Positions 25,117 through 32,582 of a DNA stretch of 55,337 bases are shown piece by piece. Numbering within the stretch: position 1 is the first letter of the stretch; every line of letters begins with the position of its first letter. The stretch covers positions 1-55,337 of the forward strand of contig JABDCA010000019.1 of the NCBI GenBank assembly GCA_013288345.1, given 5' to 3'. The translations under genes were made by a program, and so were the position numbers. The DNA comes from Bacteroidota bacterium. Lineage in GTDB: Bacteria; Bacteroidota; Bacteroidia; JABEUT01. A model generated the notes under the pieces. The model was not told the DNA's origin. It ran no database searches and was given only the letters and a program-made list of their open reading frames with translations.

Positions 25117-25487
25117 AAAAAATCAAAATACATACTTTACATACGGTGCTTTCAGTTTGTAATAATAAAAGAAAATCATATACAGCAGTATAGCTTCACA
25201 AATATTTGATTATCAATTAATTACATACAATAATTCGTTCCATACCACTTATACAGTTCTCCTAAATTCTATTGTTATTTATTGTTATTATCAATGGAGC
25301 CCCGGAGGGGCGGCATGTTTCTAGAATAGATACCCAACCCATTTATTTATCCCGTCGCCAGCCGATATGTGCAGATGCAGTCAAGGTGCTCGACGCGTTT
25401 GTATCCGCGTTGATTGTAATAGCTACAAACATGTCACCCCTCCGGGATTGTTTGTATGCCCACCTAAATTGCCCTCTCCAAACCTCT
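25117..25487. other. Gap holding repeats, no gene
   Basis: The first 170 bp are AT-rich with no feature I can assign. From 25299 the dispersed palindrome repeat copy 3 begins. From about 25460 the left half of the composite repeat struck by the insertion sequence (CCTAAATTGCCCTCTCC, then CTCTCCC) continues to the target duplication. No promoter or ORF stands out. Confidence 0.45.
25299..25440. repeat. Dispersed palindrome-cluster repeat, copy 3
   Basis: GCCCCGGAGGGGC (25299-25311) is followed by GGCATGTTTCTAGAA. The arm at 25307-25324 pairs imperfectly with 25422-25440 (CTACAAACATGTCACCCC). The core corresponds to those of copies 1 and 2, with consensus GGGGYGNCATSTTTGTAGAA. Confidence 0.65.
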
Positions 25488-25521
25488 CCCTTGAGGGCAC
25501 ATGTACCGTCAGAACAGTAAA
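25488..25521 (+). repeat. Left target duplication and terminal inverted repeat
   Basis: The TSD CCCTTGAG is at 25488-25495 and the left TIR at 25496-25521. The first base of the element is the G at 25496. The fit to an 8-bp duplication is unique at this register. Confidence 0.9.
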
Positions 25522-25554
25522 AATAAATGTTAAAAAGCTTGTTCTGAGGATTGC

Positions 25555-25582
25555 TTCGGTTATATATTTATATAAAACCGAA
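25555..25582 (+). promoter_or_regulatory. Hairpin just before the transposase start
   Basis: TTCGGTT (25555-25561) and AACCGAA (25576-25582) pair across an AT-rich loop. The stem ends 4 nt before the transposase ATG, so it could block ribosome loading on read-through transcripts from outside. Confidence 0.4.
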
Positions 25583-25586
25583 TAAT

Positions 25587-26465
25587 ATGTATACCATAGC
25601 ACAGTTTGTAAAAGAGTACCCTACTGACGATTCGTGCCTTGAAAAGCTATTTAACATTCAGTATAGCCAGTTAAAGGGTTGTCCTGCTTGTGCAGTAGAA
25701 AATGCCCAATATAAGCGCATTAAAACCCGTAGGTGCTATCAATGTGTAGAATGTGGTCACCAACTATACCCTACCGCAGGCACTATATTTGAAAAGACTA
25801 CCACACCTCTTAGGTTTTGGTTCTATGCTATGTATATGATGGTGGTTACCCGTAACGGAGTATCGGCTAAAGAAATAGAAAGGGCTTTAGGCGTTACGTA
25901 TAAAACTGCATGGCGTATGGCTCATAAAATCAGGGAAATGATGTGCAATAGGCCTATAAATAAACTAAAAGGAGATGTTATGGTGGATGAAACAGCATTG
26001 GGAGGAATAGAAAGGTTCAGGCATAAGAATAAAAAGAAGCATGTAATTGGCTTTTCAGGTAAAACAGTAGTTATAGCCATGATGGAAGATAAAGGCAAAA
26101 TAATAGGCTTACAGATAAGCGATAAAGCCAATCAGGATGAGTTTGGAACTGTGGTAAGTAAGTTTGTTGATAAATCCTCGGTACTTATAACCGATGGGCA
26201 CGGAGGCTATAGAAAAGTAGGCAAAGAGTATTCAAAGCACGAAATAGTAAGCCATGAAAAGAATGAGTACGTAAATAAAAATGGGTACTCTACTAATGCG
26301 GTTGAAAATTACTGGAGTATGTTCAAGCGAATGGTAAAAGGTACGCATATACATATTAGTTCGAAACACTTACCAAAATACTTAGCTGAGAATACATTCA
26401 GATATGAGAACAGAGCAAGGCCTGATGAAATGTTTGATATTATGCTTTCCCAGCTTTCTTCTTAG
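25587..26465 (+). CDS. IS1595/ISXO2-type DDE transposase
   Basis: The 292-residue enzyme has an N-terminal zinc ribbon (CPAC at 32-35; C50, C53, C56 in RRCYQCVECGH). A helical domain (GVSAKEIERALGVTYKTAWRM) follows, and then the DDE/DDN core: D134 in VDETALGG, D203 in ITDGHGGY, and E240/N241 in NAVENYWSMFKR. The last block, HISSKHLPKYLAE-FRYENR, is the family C-terminus. The ATG at 25587 is preferred to an upstream TTG, since it keeps the zinc ribbon at the normal distance. It moves the element delimited by the TIRs. No frameshift or stop interrupts it. Confidence 0.94.
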   Translation: MYTIAQFVKEYPTDDSCLEKLFNIQYSQLKGCPACAVENAQYKRIKTRRCYQCVECGHQLYPTAGTIFEKTTTPLRFWFYAMYMMVVTRNGVSAKEIERALGVTYKTAWRMAHKIREMMCNRPINKLKGDVMVDETALGGIERFRHKNKKKHVIGFSGKTVVIAMMEDKGKIIGLQISDKANQDEFGTVVSKFVDKSSVLITDGHGGYRKVGKEYSKHEIVSHEKNEYVNKNGYSTNAVENYWSMFKRMVKGTHIHISSKHLPKYLAENTFRYENRARPDEMFDIMLSQLSS

Positions 26466-26577
26466 CAGATTTTCTAATAATTTTTTCCAAAAGCTTAGGG
26501 ATAGGTCGTCTCGATTTCTTGCCTTTAAGGATTTCTTCAATATCCTTTACTATCTGCTTATTGGTCTTAACCTTCAT
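26440..26577 (-). CDS. Small basic protein inside the IS (45 aa)
   Basis: This minus-strand ORF of 45 codons runs from ATG at 26577 to TAA at 26440. The protein is very basic (about 16 Lys and 3 Arg), with the segments KGKKSRRPIPKLL and RKSAKKKAGKA. It follows the membrane-protein gene by 23 bp on the same strand and overlaps the last 26 nt of the transposase gene convergently. It may bind DNA or membrane surface. It is unrecognised; its placement in a compact two-gene unit is the main argument for coding. Confidence 0.45.
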   Translation of the reverse strand: MKVKTNKQIVKDIEEILKGKKSRRPIPKLLEKIIRKSAKKKAGKA

Positions 26578-26600
26578 ATCCCAAAGTTAGTAAAGTTTAC

Positions 26601-26972
26601 TCACTCTGTTTCATTACGACTTGGGAATATATTAAAACCTGCACCTATTATTAACATAGCAAGTACATATCTACCTATAATACCCCAATCCGTATTCCAT
26701 TCAAAGATGCACAGTAATACAAATATTACTATGCTCCAGAATAAAATAATTATGGATGATTTTAATTCACGCTGGCGTTCTTTTATTTCTTCCCTAACAA
26801 CATCTCCTATATTATCAAGTACATTGTGTATTTTACAATCAGGGTCGTTGTGATACAGCTTGTATTCTTCCCTGCATGTACAGTTTTGTGTTTCTATCTC
26901 AAACAGCTTATCTTTTAGAGAATATTTCTTTATGAAATCCCAATGCCAGTAATCTCTTCTACGAACACTCAT
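26601..26972 (-). CDS. IS passenger: membrane protein, unknown
   Basis: The 123-residue protein has a soluble N-terminal half with a CTCREEY...DPDCKIHN cysteine/histidine cluster and a charged helix (DVVREEIKERQRELKSS). Two membrane helices follow (about 72-90 and 99-116). No signal peptide is seen. The Cys/His cluster could hold a metal, but no family is recognised. It is not needed for transposition and travels as cargo. It may pair with the 45-residue basic protein encoded just downstream. Confidence 0.55.
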   Translation of the reverse strand: MSVRRRDYWHWDFIKKYSLKDKLFEIETQNCTCREEYKLYHNDPDCKIHNVLDNIGDVVREEIKERQRELKSSIIILFWSIVIFVLLCIFEWNTDWGIIGRYVLAMLIIGAGFNIFPSRNETE

Positions 26973-27219
26973 TATTACTACTCTTTACTGCCTAAAGCCC
27001 CTGCAAGCGTTAGTTACTTCTTCAATAGCGTGGGGCTTATAGCCTCACCTTCTATCTTAGGTAGTCGAAGACCCTTGTAAAAAGATAAAGCACGCCCACG
27101 CCGTAGGGTGCATATATCCTTGTTACGTATTGAATTTTCGACTTTCAAGATACAAGGCATAGCTGAACGCTATAACGCAAATGTAAGAATTTACTTATAA
27201 TTGCTTATAATTTCCAGCT
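26973..27219. other. Non-coding stretch inside the IS
   Basis: About 247 bp lie between the divergent passenger genes. AAGCCCC (26995-27001) can pair with the GGGGCTT near 27035, and CCTTGT (27117-27122) with ACAAGG (27152-27157). No ORF or known RNA is recognised. The region should hold promoters for both passengers. Confidence 0.35.
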
Positions 27220-27471
27220 ATGTGGTTTAGAAGTAGGAGAATCCGTAAGTATTTAGAAGGTACGACAATAGAAATAGAGCCAAGAAAAAACACCGAGGCT
27301 AAAACTATTGAGGAGAGAACACTGGAGGAATTAAAAGAGGCGAATCAATTAGCACAACAAAATAAACGAAATAAGAAGTTTGATATTTTTATCGTGGTTT
27401 TAGGTGCTATTTTAAGTGCAGCATTGGGTACAATAGGTGTATTGCTAGTAAAGTACCTAACAGGCCACTGA
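27220..27471 (+). CDS. IS passenger: single-span membrane protein, unknown
   Basis: The 83-residue protein has an N-terminal basic patch (FRSRRIRKYL), an acidic coiled-coil-like stretch (TIEERTLEELKEANQLAQQNKR) and one C-terminal membrane helix (about 56-78, IVVLGAILSAALGTIGVLLV). The layout resembles tail-anchored coiled-coil proteins. It lies 105 bp before the right end of the element, on the transposase strand. No family is recognised. Confidence 0.5.
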   Translation: MWFRSRRIRKYLEGTTIEIEPRKNTEAKTIEERTLEELKEANQLAQQNKRNKKFDIFIVVLGAILSAALGTIGVLLVKYLTGH

Positions 27472-27576
27472 AAAATCCTATTATTACCAATTTCAAGAAA
27501 TGTAAAAACCTGTGTAGCAATAGTTTTCTATTTCTACTACGGATTGTACTACGGTATAGATAAAATAGATTACTCA

Positions 27577-27610
27577 TTTACTGTTCTGACGGTACATGTG
27601 CCCCCTTGAG
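27577..27610 (-). repeat. Right terminal inverted repeat and target duplication
   Basis: The right TIR (27577-27602) is an exact inverted copy of the left one. The TSD CCCTTGAG follows at 27603-27610. Confidence 0.9.
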
Positions 27611-27676
27611 GGAGAGATTTTAGGAAGAAAAATCCTTGAGTCCTCCCCTCAAGGGGAGGATTTAGGCGGGGCGAAT
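27603..27676. repeat. Right half of the palindromic target repeat
   Basis: With the IS removed, CTCTCCCTTGAGGGAGAG is restored: a 7-bp stem with a TTGA loop. A second hairpin, TCCTCCCC-TCAA-GGGGAGGA, spans 27640-27659. The outer words CCTAAAT (left of the IS) and ATTTAGGCGGGGC (right) continue the symmetry. Confidence 0.65.
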
Positions 27677-27738
27677 TGACCTGTTAATAACTAATAAACA
27701 TTTTATTTACCATATAATACAAAACAGCGTAATTTTGT

Positions 27739-27886
27739 GGCTGAGGTTAAGGTTAAGATTAAGGTTCAGGTTCAGTAATAAAAAGCAAACAAGCTAAACC
27801 TTAATCTAAGCCTTAACCTAATTAACCCACTCATCACTATAATTGGCGAAGGCTAAACCTGAACCTCAACCTTAGCCTCAACCTAA
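27739..27886. repeat. GGTTAAGG/CCTTAACC inverted repeat
   Basis: GGCTGAGGTTAAGGTTAAG-type words (27739-27775) face CCTGAACCTCAACCTTAGCC-type words (27852-27886) in inverted orientation; a middle block, ACCTTAATCTAAGCCTTAACC, lies between. The class recurs at 12334-12358 and within lnt. The rest of 27611-27895 contains no gene. Confidence 0.65.
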
Positions 27887-27895
27887 ATTAAAACA

Positions 27896-28249
27896 ATGCC
27901 ATTCGAACAAGGACAATCAGGTAACCCGGCCGGGAGGCCAAAGGGCTCAGTAAACAAAGCCAAGCAAGAACTGCGCGAAAAGATATGCGAGTTTTTATTA
28001 GACAACTTTGAAAAAGTACAGGAAGAATTCAACCAGCTTGAAGGAGCCGAAAAGGTACGGTTTTACGTAGCTCTCCTCCCTTATGGCCTTGCAAAAATAA
28101 AACCCGAGCCCGAGGTAAACCTCGACAGGCTTACCGATGACGAAGTAATAGAAATATTTGAAAAACTAAAATATGTGGCCAACAAACAAATCACTGAAGC
28201 CCTCAGAGAAAAGGGATTACCTGAAAGAGTTACTGATGGGGAAAGCTAG
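27896..28249 (+). CDS. DUF5681-like, phage packaging-related small protein
   Basis: The 117-residue protein begins PFEQGQSGNPAGRPKGSVNK. This GxSGNPxGRPKGS motif is typical of DUF5681-type proteins, which in phages lie next to terminase genes and may bind DNA. The rest is helical and acidic (REKICEFLLDNFEKVQEEF, LTDDEVIEIFEKLKYV). No other phage gene is near except the small ORF that overlaps its end, so this is probably a remnant or a domesticated gene. It is flanked by inverted repeats on both sides. Confidence 0.6.
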   Translation: MPFEQGQSGNPAGRPKGSVNKAKQELREKICEFLLDNFEKVQEEFNQLEGAEKVRFYVALLPYGLAKIKPEPEVNLDRLTDDEVIEIFEKLKYVANKQITEALREKGLPERVTDGES

Positions 28250-28448
28250 CGTAGAAGTTGTAGCAGAGTTTCGCCCCTTCTTTTTTTTAGAAACCAGGAA
28301 AAAAGGCATGTACTTTTTGCGCGACGGCTTAAAACTGGAGCCCCGCCCCGGCGATGACCGCAGGTACACCACCGAAGAAGTATTGGAAGTGAAACGCCTG
28401 CCCGGTATTTTAATAAGTATGGGTAGAAGCACAGAGCCGAGAGACTAA
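28236..28448 (+). CDS. Small protein next to DUF5681 gene, unknown
   Basis: From the ATG at 28236 the protein has 70 residues and overlaps the previous stop by 14 nt, a normal coupling distance. A start at 28173 would overlap by 77 nt and is less likely. It contains KGMYFLRDGLKLEPRPGDDRRYTTEEVLEVKRLPG, cited as a beta-then-helix pattern: charged, no signal peptide, no cysteines. No family is recognised. It is likely a partner of the DUF5681-like protein. Confidence 0.5.
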   Translation: MGKASVEVVAEFRPFFFLETRKKGMYFLRDGLKLEPRPGDDRRYTTEEVLEVKRLPGILISMGRSTEPRD

Positions 28449-28459
28449 ATACAATTAAG

Positions 28460-28561
28460 AATTACGAATTAAAAATTACGAATCGATGGAAGTTTTATCT
28501 CTCATATAAATTAAAAGATATATTCCCGAAATTCTTAATTCGTAATTTTTAATTCGTAATT
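28460..28561. repeat. Perfect 24-bp inverted repeat
   Basis: The arms at 28460-28483 and 28538-28561 are perfect inverted copies made of AATTACGAATTAAAAATT plus ACGAAT. The right arm ends 5 bp before the stop of the M61 peptidase gene. It may end both converging transcripts. Confidence 0.75.
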
Positions 28562-28565
28562 GAAT

Positions 28566-30314
28566 TTAGTACTCGCGGTTGCACCAGATCCTATAGGCAG
28601 CTTGTTGTTCGAGGTTGGCACTGCGGGTTTTGGTCATGTGGTAAAGCGGGAAGAACTCTTTGCCGGGCATAGCGGTTATTTTAACCTCTCGCCTAACCTG
28701 ATCGGATAATACTATCAGGCTCACATCGTCGCTATCGTAGTACGAGCACCAGTCGTGGAAGTTGGCTTTAAGTATATGGCCGTTAACTGTAACAATCTCA
28801 TCGCCTACACATATACCGGAAGCCTCAGCGGGAGAGCCGGGCGATATGGAAGTGACCTTGTAGCGGGCACCTTCTTCAGTAACCTTAAGACCCCAGTAGC
28901 GTTCGCAATACTTTTTAGCCGGAGATGTATGCAATACCATACCAATATGGTTCAATGCCTCACGAAATGGCTTATCGAGCTCAGCAGCCTTATTTATATA
29001 GTTAAACCATATATCGTCGAATGATGTGCCTGCAGCCTGTTCTATTATCTTTTTGTAATCGTCCTCGGTATAGGGCTTGCCCTGCAAAGCATAGTCGTGG
29101 TAAAGGCTGCGCATTACATCATCTAAGCTCTTTGCATTATTGCTATGCTTACGTATGAACATATCAGTAATAAAGGCCAGTATAGAGCCCTCGGTATATA
29201 TAGATACCTTACGGAATGGTATGCCTGCCACATAACCATCGAGCCATGTATCAAACGAAGAATCGGCCACACTCAGGTTGAACCGTCCAAAGTTATCGAA
29301 GTGCTTCTGTACCTCGCGCTGTATAGCCTTCAGGTATTCAAACTCGCTGAACACGCCTGCACGCAGCAAAAGGTAATCGCCATAATAGGTTGTAACGCCT
29401 TCGTACACATAGCCCAGCCTGGAGTAGTTCTCCTTGGTATAGTCGTAAGGGTACATCTCAACAGGGCGTATGGTCTTAATGTTCCAGCTATGGAAAAGCT
29501 CATGGCACGATATACCCAGGAAGTCGTTGTAGAGGTCGTCCTTCATAATGTTGTACGAAGGGCCCATAACAATAACGGTAGATGCCAGATGCTCAACGCC
29601 ATGGTGGAACTTGTATGGCATAATATGGAACAGGAAGTGATATTCTTTAATTGGGCTGCCTTTCATCATCAGCACCATTTCATTTATAAAGATGAAAAAG
29701 TCGTTGATTACCTTGGCCCAGTCGGGCTTGCATTCGCCCTGCATCCACAGGTGGAACTCAATACCATCCATTACAAATACATTGTGCTTAATGGTGGCGC
29801 TGGCTATAAGCGGACTATCGCCCAGTTCTTCGAAGTTGGCAGCAAACAACACATGTCGGTATTGCTTGTCCTCCTGCTTTTCCTTACCCTTTTTAAGAGC
29901 CGTAGCTACCTGGTAGCCTTCGGGCAAAAGTATCTCCATCTGCAAGGGCTCGTGCATCTTTTCGGGCACATACATGCAGCAGTTAACAGGGTTCATATAC
30001 AGTTGGCGGTCGTCGAGGTAAGTAGAGCCCGCATTAAGGTCGGCAGCATAATAGCTGTACTTTACATGCAGTTCGCGTATTCCTTTGGTATCTACTTCCC
30101 ACTGGTCCTTATTGATCTTGCGGAAGGTGAGCGCTTTGCCTTTATCGTCGAAAGCAGCCCAAGCCCTTATGTTCCTGGTAAAGTTACCCAGTTCGTAACG
30201 GCCCGGCCGCCATGCAGCAGACTGCACATTGGTTTTGTCTCCACTAACGGGAACGACTATCTCTATATCTATAAAATGCTGGTGGTGAGGGGTGTACGAT
30301 ACTACATACTTCAT
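28566..30314 (-). CDS. M61-family glycyl aminopeptidase with PDZ domain
   Basis: From the ATG at 30312-30314 the protein has 582 residues. An N-terminal beta domain (AAWRPGRYELGNFTRNIRAW) is typical of M61. The zinc motif is HELFH (H271, E272, H275), with the third ligand E305 in YVYEGVTTYY. A PDZ domain lies near the C-terminus (YKVTSISPGSPAEASGICVGDEIVTVNG, about 480-525). These aminopeptidases prefer N-terminal glycine or alanine. No signal peptide is seen from this start, so it should be cytoplasmic. An upstream start would add seven residues of no family pattern. It is divergent from lpdA. Confidence 0.92.
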   Translation of the reverse strand: MKYVVSYTPHHQHFIDIEIVVPVSGDKTNVQSAAWRPGRYELGNFTRNIRAWAAFDDKGKALTFRKINKDQWEVDTKGIRELHVKYSYYAADLNAGSTYLDDRQLYMNPVNCCMYVPEKMHEPLQMEILLPEGYQVATALKKGKEKQEDKQYRHVLFAANFEELGDSPLIASATIKHNVFVMDGIEFHLWMQGECKPDWAKVINDFFIFINEMVLMMKGSPIKEYHFLFHIMPYKFHHGVEHLASTVIVMGPSYNIMKDDLYNDFLGISCHELFHSWNIKTIRPVEMYPYDYTKENYSRLGYVYEGVTTYYGDYLLLRAGVFSEFEYLKAIQREVQKHFDNFGRFNLSVADSSFDTWLDGYVAGIPFRKVSIYTEGSILAFITDMFIRKHSNNAKSLDDVMRSLYHDYALQGKPYTEDDYKKIIEQAAGTSFDDIWFNYINKAAELDKPFREALNHIGMVLHTSPAKKYCERYWGLKVTEEGARYKVTSISPGSPAEASGICVGDEIVTVNGHILKANFHDWCSYYDSDDVSLIVLSDQVRREVKITAMPGKEFFPLYHMTKTRSANLEQQAAYRIWCNREY

Positions 30315-30332
30315 ATACGCGCGAAATACGCA

Positions 30333-30340
30333 CAAATATA
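30333..30340 (-). promoter_or_regulatory. -7 element for the M61 peptidase gene
   Basis: The minus strand reads TATATTTG, an exact consensus match, 18 nt before the start codon. A weaker plus-strand element, TATTTTCG (30368-30375), may serve lpdA from the same 85-bp divergent gap. Confidence 0.45.
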
Positions 30341-30399
30341 CATTTCTTTATTCAATAACATTTTTACTATTTTCGCACCCTACAAATTTATACCGATTT

Positions 30400-31788
30400 A
30401 TGAGCTACGATTTGATTGTAATAGGCAGCGGCCCGGGTGGTTATGTTGCCGCTATTAGGGCATCGCAACTGGGCATGAAAACTGCTATTGTGGAACGCAG
30501 CGAACTGGGTGGCATTTGCCTTAACTGGGGTTGCATACCTACCAAAGCATTGCTTAAAAGCGCACAGGTATTCGAGTACCTGAAACATGCTGCCGACTAT
30601 GGTATAAAAGTAAACGGTGGCGAGGCTGATTTCGCTGCTGTTGTTAAGCGCAGCCGTGCTGTGGCCGATGGCATGAGCAAGGGCGTTGCATTTTTAATGA
30701 AGAAGAACAAGATTGATATTATAAAAGGTACCGGTAAACTGAAAGCAGGCAAAAAGGTATCTGTTACTGACGATGGCAAGGTAAACGACTACGAAGCCAA
30801 GAACATTATTGTGGCTGTAGGTGCAAGGTCGCGCGAGTTGCCAAACCTTAAGATAGATGGTAAAAAGATAATTGGATACCGCGAAGCAATGGTATTGCCA
30901 ACCTTACCAAAATCAATGATAGTAATAGGTTCAGGCGCTATAGGCTCTGAGTTTGCTTACTTCTATGCAACCATGGGCACTAAAGTAACCATAGTGGAAA
31001 TGCTTCCTAACGTTGTTCCGGTAGAAGATGAAGAGGTATCTAAGCAATTGGCCAAATCGTTTGCCAAAATTGGTATTGAAGTACGAACCGAAGCATCTGT
31101 GGAAAGCATTGATACGAAAGGAGCAGGATGCCAGGTTACTATAAAAGACAAAGCTGGCGTATCAACAACAGTTGGTTGTGATGTGGTGCTTTCAGCAGTG
31201 GGTATTGCTGCTAACCTCGAGAATATTGGCCTTGAAGATGTTGGGGTTATTGCCGATAAAGGAAAGATAAAAGTGAATGGCTTTTACCAAACCAATATAC
31301 CGGGCATACATGCTATTGGCGATTGTGTTGGCGGACAAGCTTTGGCCCACGTTGCCAGTGCAGAAGGCATTATTTGTGTAGAGAAAATGGCAGGACAAAA
31401 CCCTGAGCCTTTAAACTATAACAACATACCGGGTTGCACCTATTGCCAACCTGAGATTGCATCGGTAGGTTATACCGAAAAAGCAGCTAAGGATGCAGGA
31501 TATACACTTAAAATAGGTAAGTTCCCATTCTCTGCTTCGGGTAAGGCAAGTGCTGCCGGAGCTAAGGATGGCTTTGTAAAACTGATATTCGATGCTAAGT
31601 ATGGCGAGCTTTTAGGAGCCCATATGATTGGTGCTAACGTAACCGAAATGGTAGCTGAAATAGTAGTGGCCCGCAAACTTGAAACTACAGGCCATGAAAT
31701 GATTAAATCGGTTCACCCTCACCCTACCATGAGCGAAGCCATAATGGAAGCTGCTGCTGCCGCATACGGAGAAGTAATACACCTATAA
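30400..31788 (+). CDS. lpdA: Dihydrolipoyl dehydrogenase
   Basis: From the ATG at 30400 the flavoprotein has 462 residues, the family length. The FAD site is VIGSGPGGYVAA (7-18). The redox disulfide is CLNWGC in GGICLNWGCIPTK. The NAD site is VIGSGAIGSEFA. The C-terminal catalytic His/Glu pair is in HPHPTMSE. It is the E3 component that reoxidises lipoamide in pyruvate, 2-oxoglutarate or branched-chain dehydrogenase and glycine cleavage complexes. No E1 or E2 gene is adjacent, so its partner complex is unknown. A TPR gene follows after 8 bp and is likely co-transcribed. Confidence 0.96.
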   Translation: MSYDLIVIGSGPGGYVAAIRASQLGMKTAIVERSELGGICLNWGCIPTKALLKSAQVFEYLKHAADYGIKVNGGEADFAAVVKRSRAVADGMSKGVAFLMKKNKIDIIKGTGKLKAGKKVSVTDDGKVNDYEAKNIIVAVGARSRELPNLKIDGKKIIGYREAMVLPTLPKSMIVIGSGAIGSEFAYFYATMGTKVTIVEMLPNVVPVEDEEVSKQLAKSFAKIGIEVRTEASVESIDTKGAGCQVTIKDKAGVSTTVGCDVVLSAVGIAANLENIGLEDVGVIADKGKIKVNGFYQTNIPGIHAIGDCVGGQALAHVASAEGIICVEKMAGQNPEPLNYNNIPGCTYCQPEIASVGYTEKAAKDAGYTLKIGKFPFSASGKASAAGAKDGFVKLIFDAKYGELLGAHMIGANVTEMVAEIVVARKLETTGHEMIKSVHPHPTMSEAIMEAAAAAYGEVIHL

Positions 31789-31796
31789 ACCCCTAC

Positions 31797-32564
31797 ATGA
31801 AAAAGATAACAACTGTTCTATCACTGCTTATTGGCTTAAGTATTATTGCAACCGGGCAAAGCAATGCCGACCTTCAAAAGAAGGCTTTGGTGTATCGTAA
31901 TGCAGGGCAGAGTAAAGAAGCTCTTACCATATTCGAAGGCCTTCTTAAACAAGATTCAGCTAACCTTAACTACCTTCAATACACTTCATACCTTATAGCT
32001 AAAGTATGGCACGACAAATCAGATATTGATGCAAGCGCTGCAGCGCCTTATTACAGTAAGGCATTATACCTGGCCGGTAAAGCATTAAAAATTGATAGTA
32101 ATAGCGCAGAGGCTAACTACGCTTATGCATTTGCTGTGGGTGTTATAAATGAGACAGCGAGTAACAAACAGCAAATAGCCAATGCCAAAATAATGAAGGA
32201 TCATATTGACAAATGCCTGAAATTTAGTCCGCATCATGGTGGCGCGTTCCACCTGCTTGGCCGCTGGAGCAGAAGACTAGCTGAGTTTAGTGGCGTAGAG
32301 AAATTTGCCGTTAAAGCTCTTTATGGCGCAACCCTGCCTGTGGCTACTTATAAAGATGCAGCCGATGCCTTTGAAAAAGCAATTGTTGCTGAACCGGATT
32401 GGTTGATTCACTACTACGAACTTGCCTACACCTATTACGAAATGGATAAGTATGCCGATGCTAAGATTTGGCTGCAACAGGCTATAAGCAATACTACCTT
32501 TAAAGGCGACGATGCACAAGATGTTAAAGACAAGTGCAAGAAGCTATTGGCTAAACTAAACTAA
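31797..32564 (+). CDS. Exported TPR-repeat protein
   Basis: The 255-residue protein has a signal peptide (MKKITTVLSLLIGLSIIATGQS) and then helical repeats of TPR type (ALVYRNAGQSKEALTIFEGLL, YYSKALYLAGKALKIDSNSAEANYAYA, DAADAFEKAIVAEPDWLIHYYELAYTYYEM), about four units. The middle (KDHIDKCLKFSPHHGGAFHLLGRW) resembles eukaryotic RMDN-like TPR proteins. It should work in the periplasm as a scaffold. It follows lpdA by 8 bp, but the functional link is unclear. Confidence 0.78.
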   Translation: MKKITTVLSLLIGLSIIATGQSNADLQKKALVYRNAGQSKEALTIFEGLLKQDSANLNYLQYTSYLIAKVWHDKSDIDASAAAPYYSKALYLAGKALKIDSNSAEANYAYAFAVGVINETASNKQQIANAKIMKDHIDKCLKFSPHHGGAFHLLGRWSRRLAEFSGVEKFAVKALYGATLPVATYKDAADAFEKAIVAEPDWLIHYYELAYTYYEMDKYADAKIWLQQAISNTTFKGDDAQDVKDKCKKLLAKLN

Positions 32565-32582
32565 GGCCACTCCCCTGCCCCA

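Larger units (their letters stand above)
25496..27602. mobile_element. IS1595-family (ISXO2-type) insertion sequence with passenger ORFs
   Basis: The element is 2107 bp. Both ends start with the same sequence, GGCACATGTACCGTCAGAAC and six more bases, inverted (25496-25521 and 27577-27602), 26 of 26 identical. It is flanked by the 8-bp direct repeat CCCTTGAG (25488-25495 and 27603-27610), the target duplication size expected for the IS1595 family. It contains the transposase gene and three other ORFs, so it is about twice the usual length. TIRs, TSD and transposase are all intact, so it may be active or recently inserted. Confidence 0.93.

Noticed and set aside
4440-28561. CRISPR array among the many repeats
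   Set aside because: Repeats are palindromic pairs or single words at different gene ends; no regular repeat-spacer series and no cas gene is seen.
29145-30458. 437-codon open frame on the plus strand across the M61 gene
   Set aside because: It is antisense to a clear M61 peptidase, shows no domain or signal, and its composition is what the complement of that gene gives.
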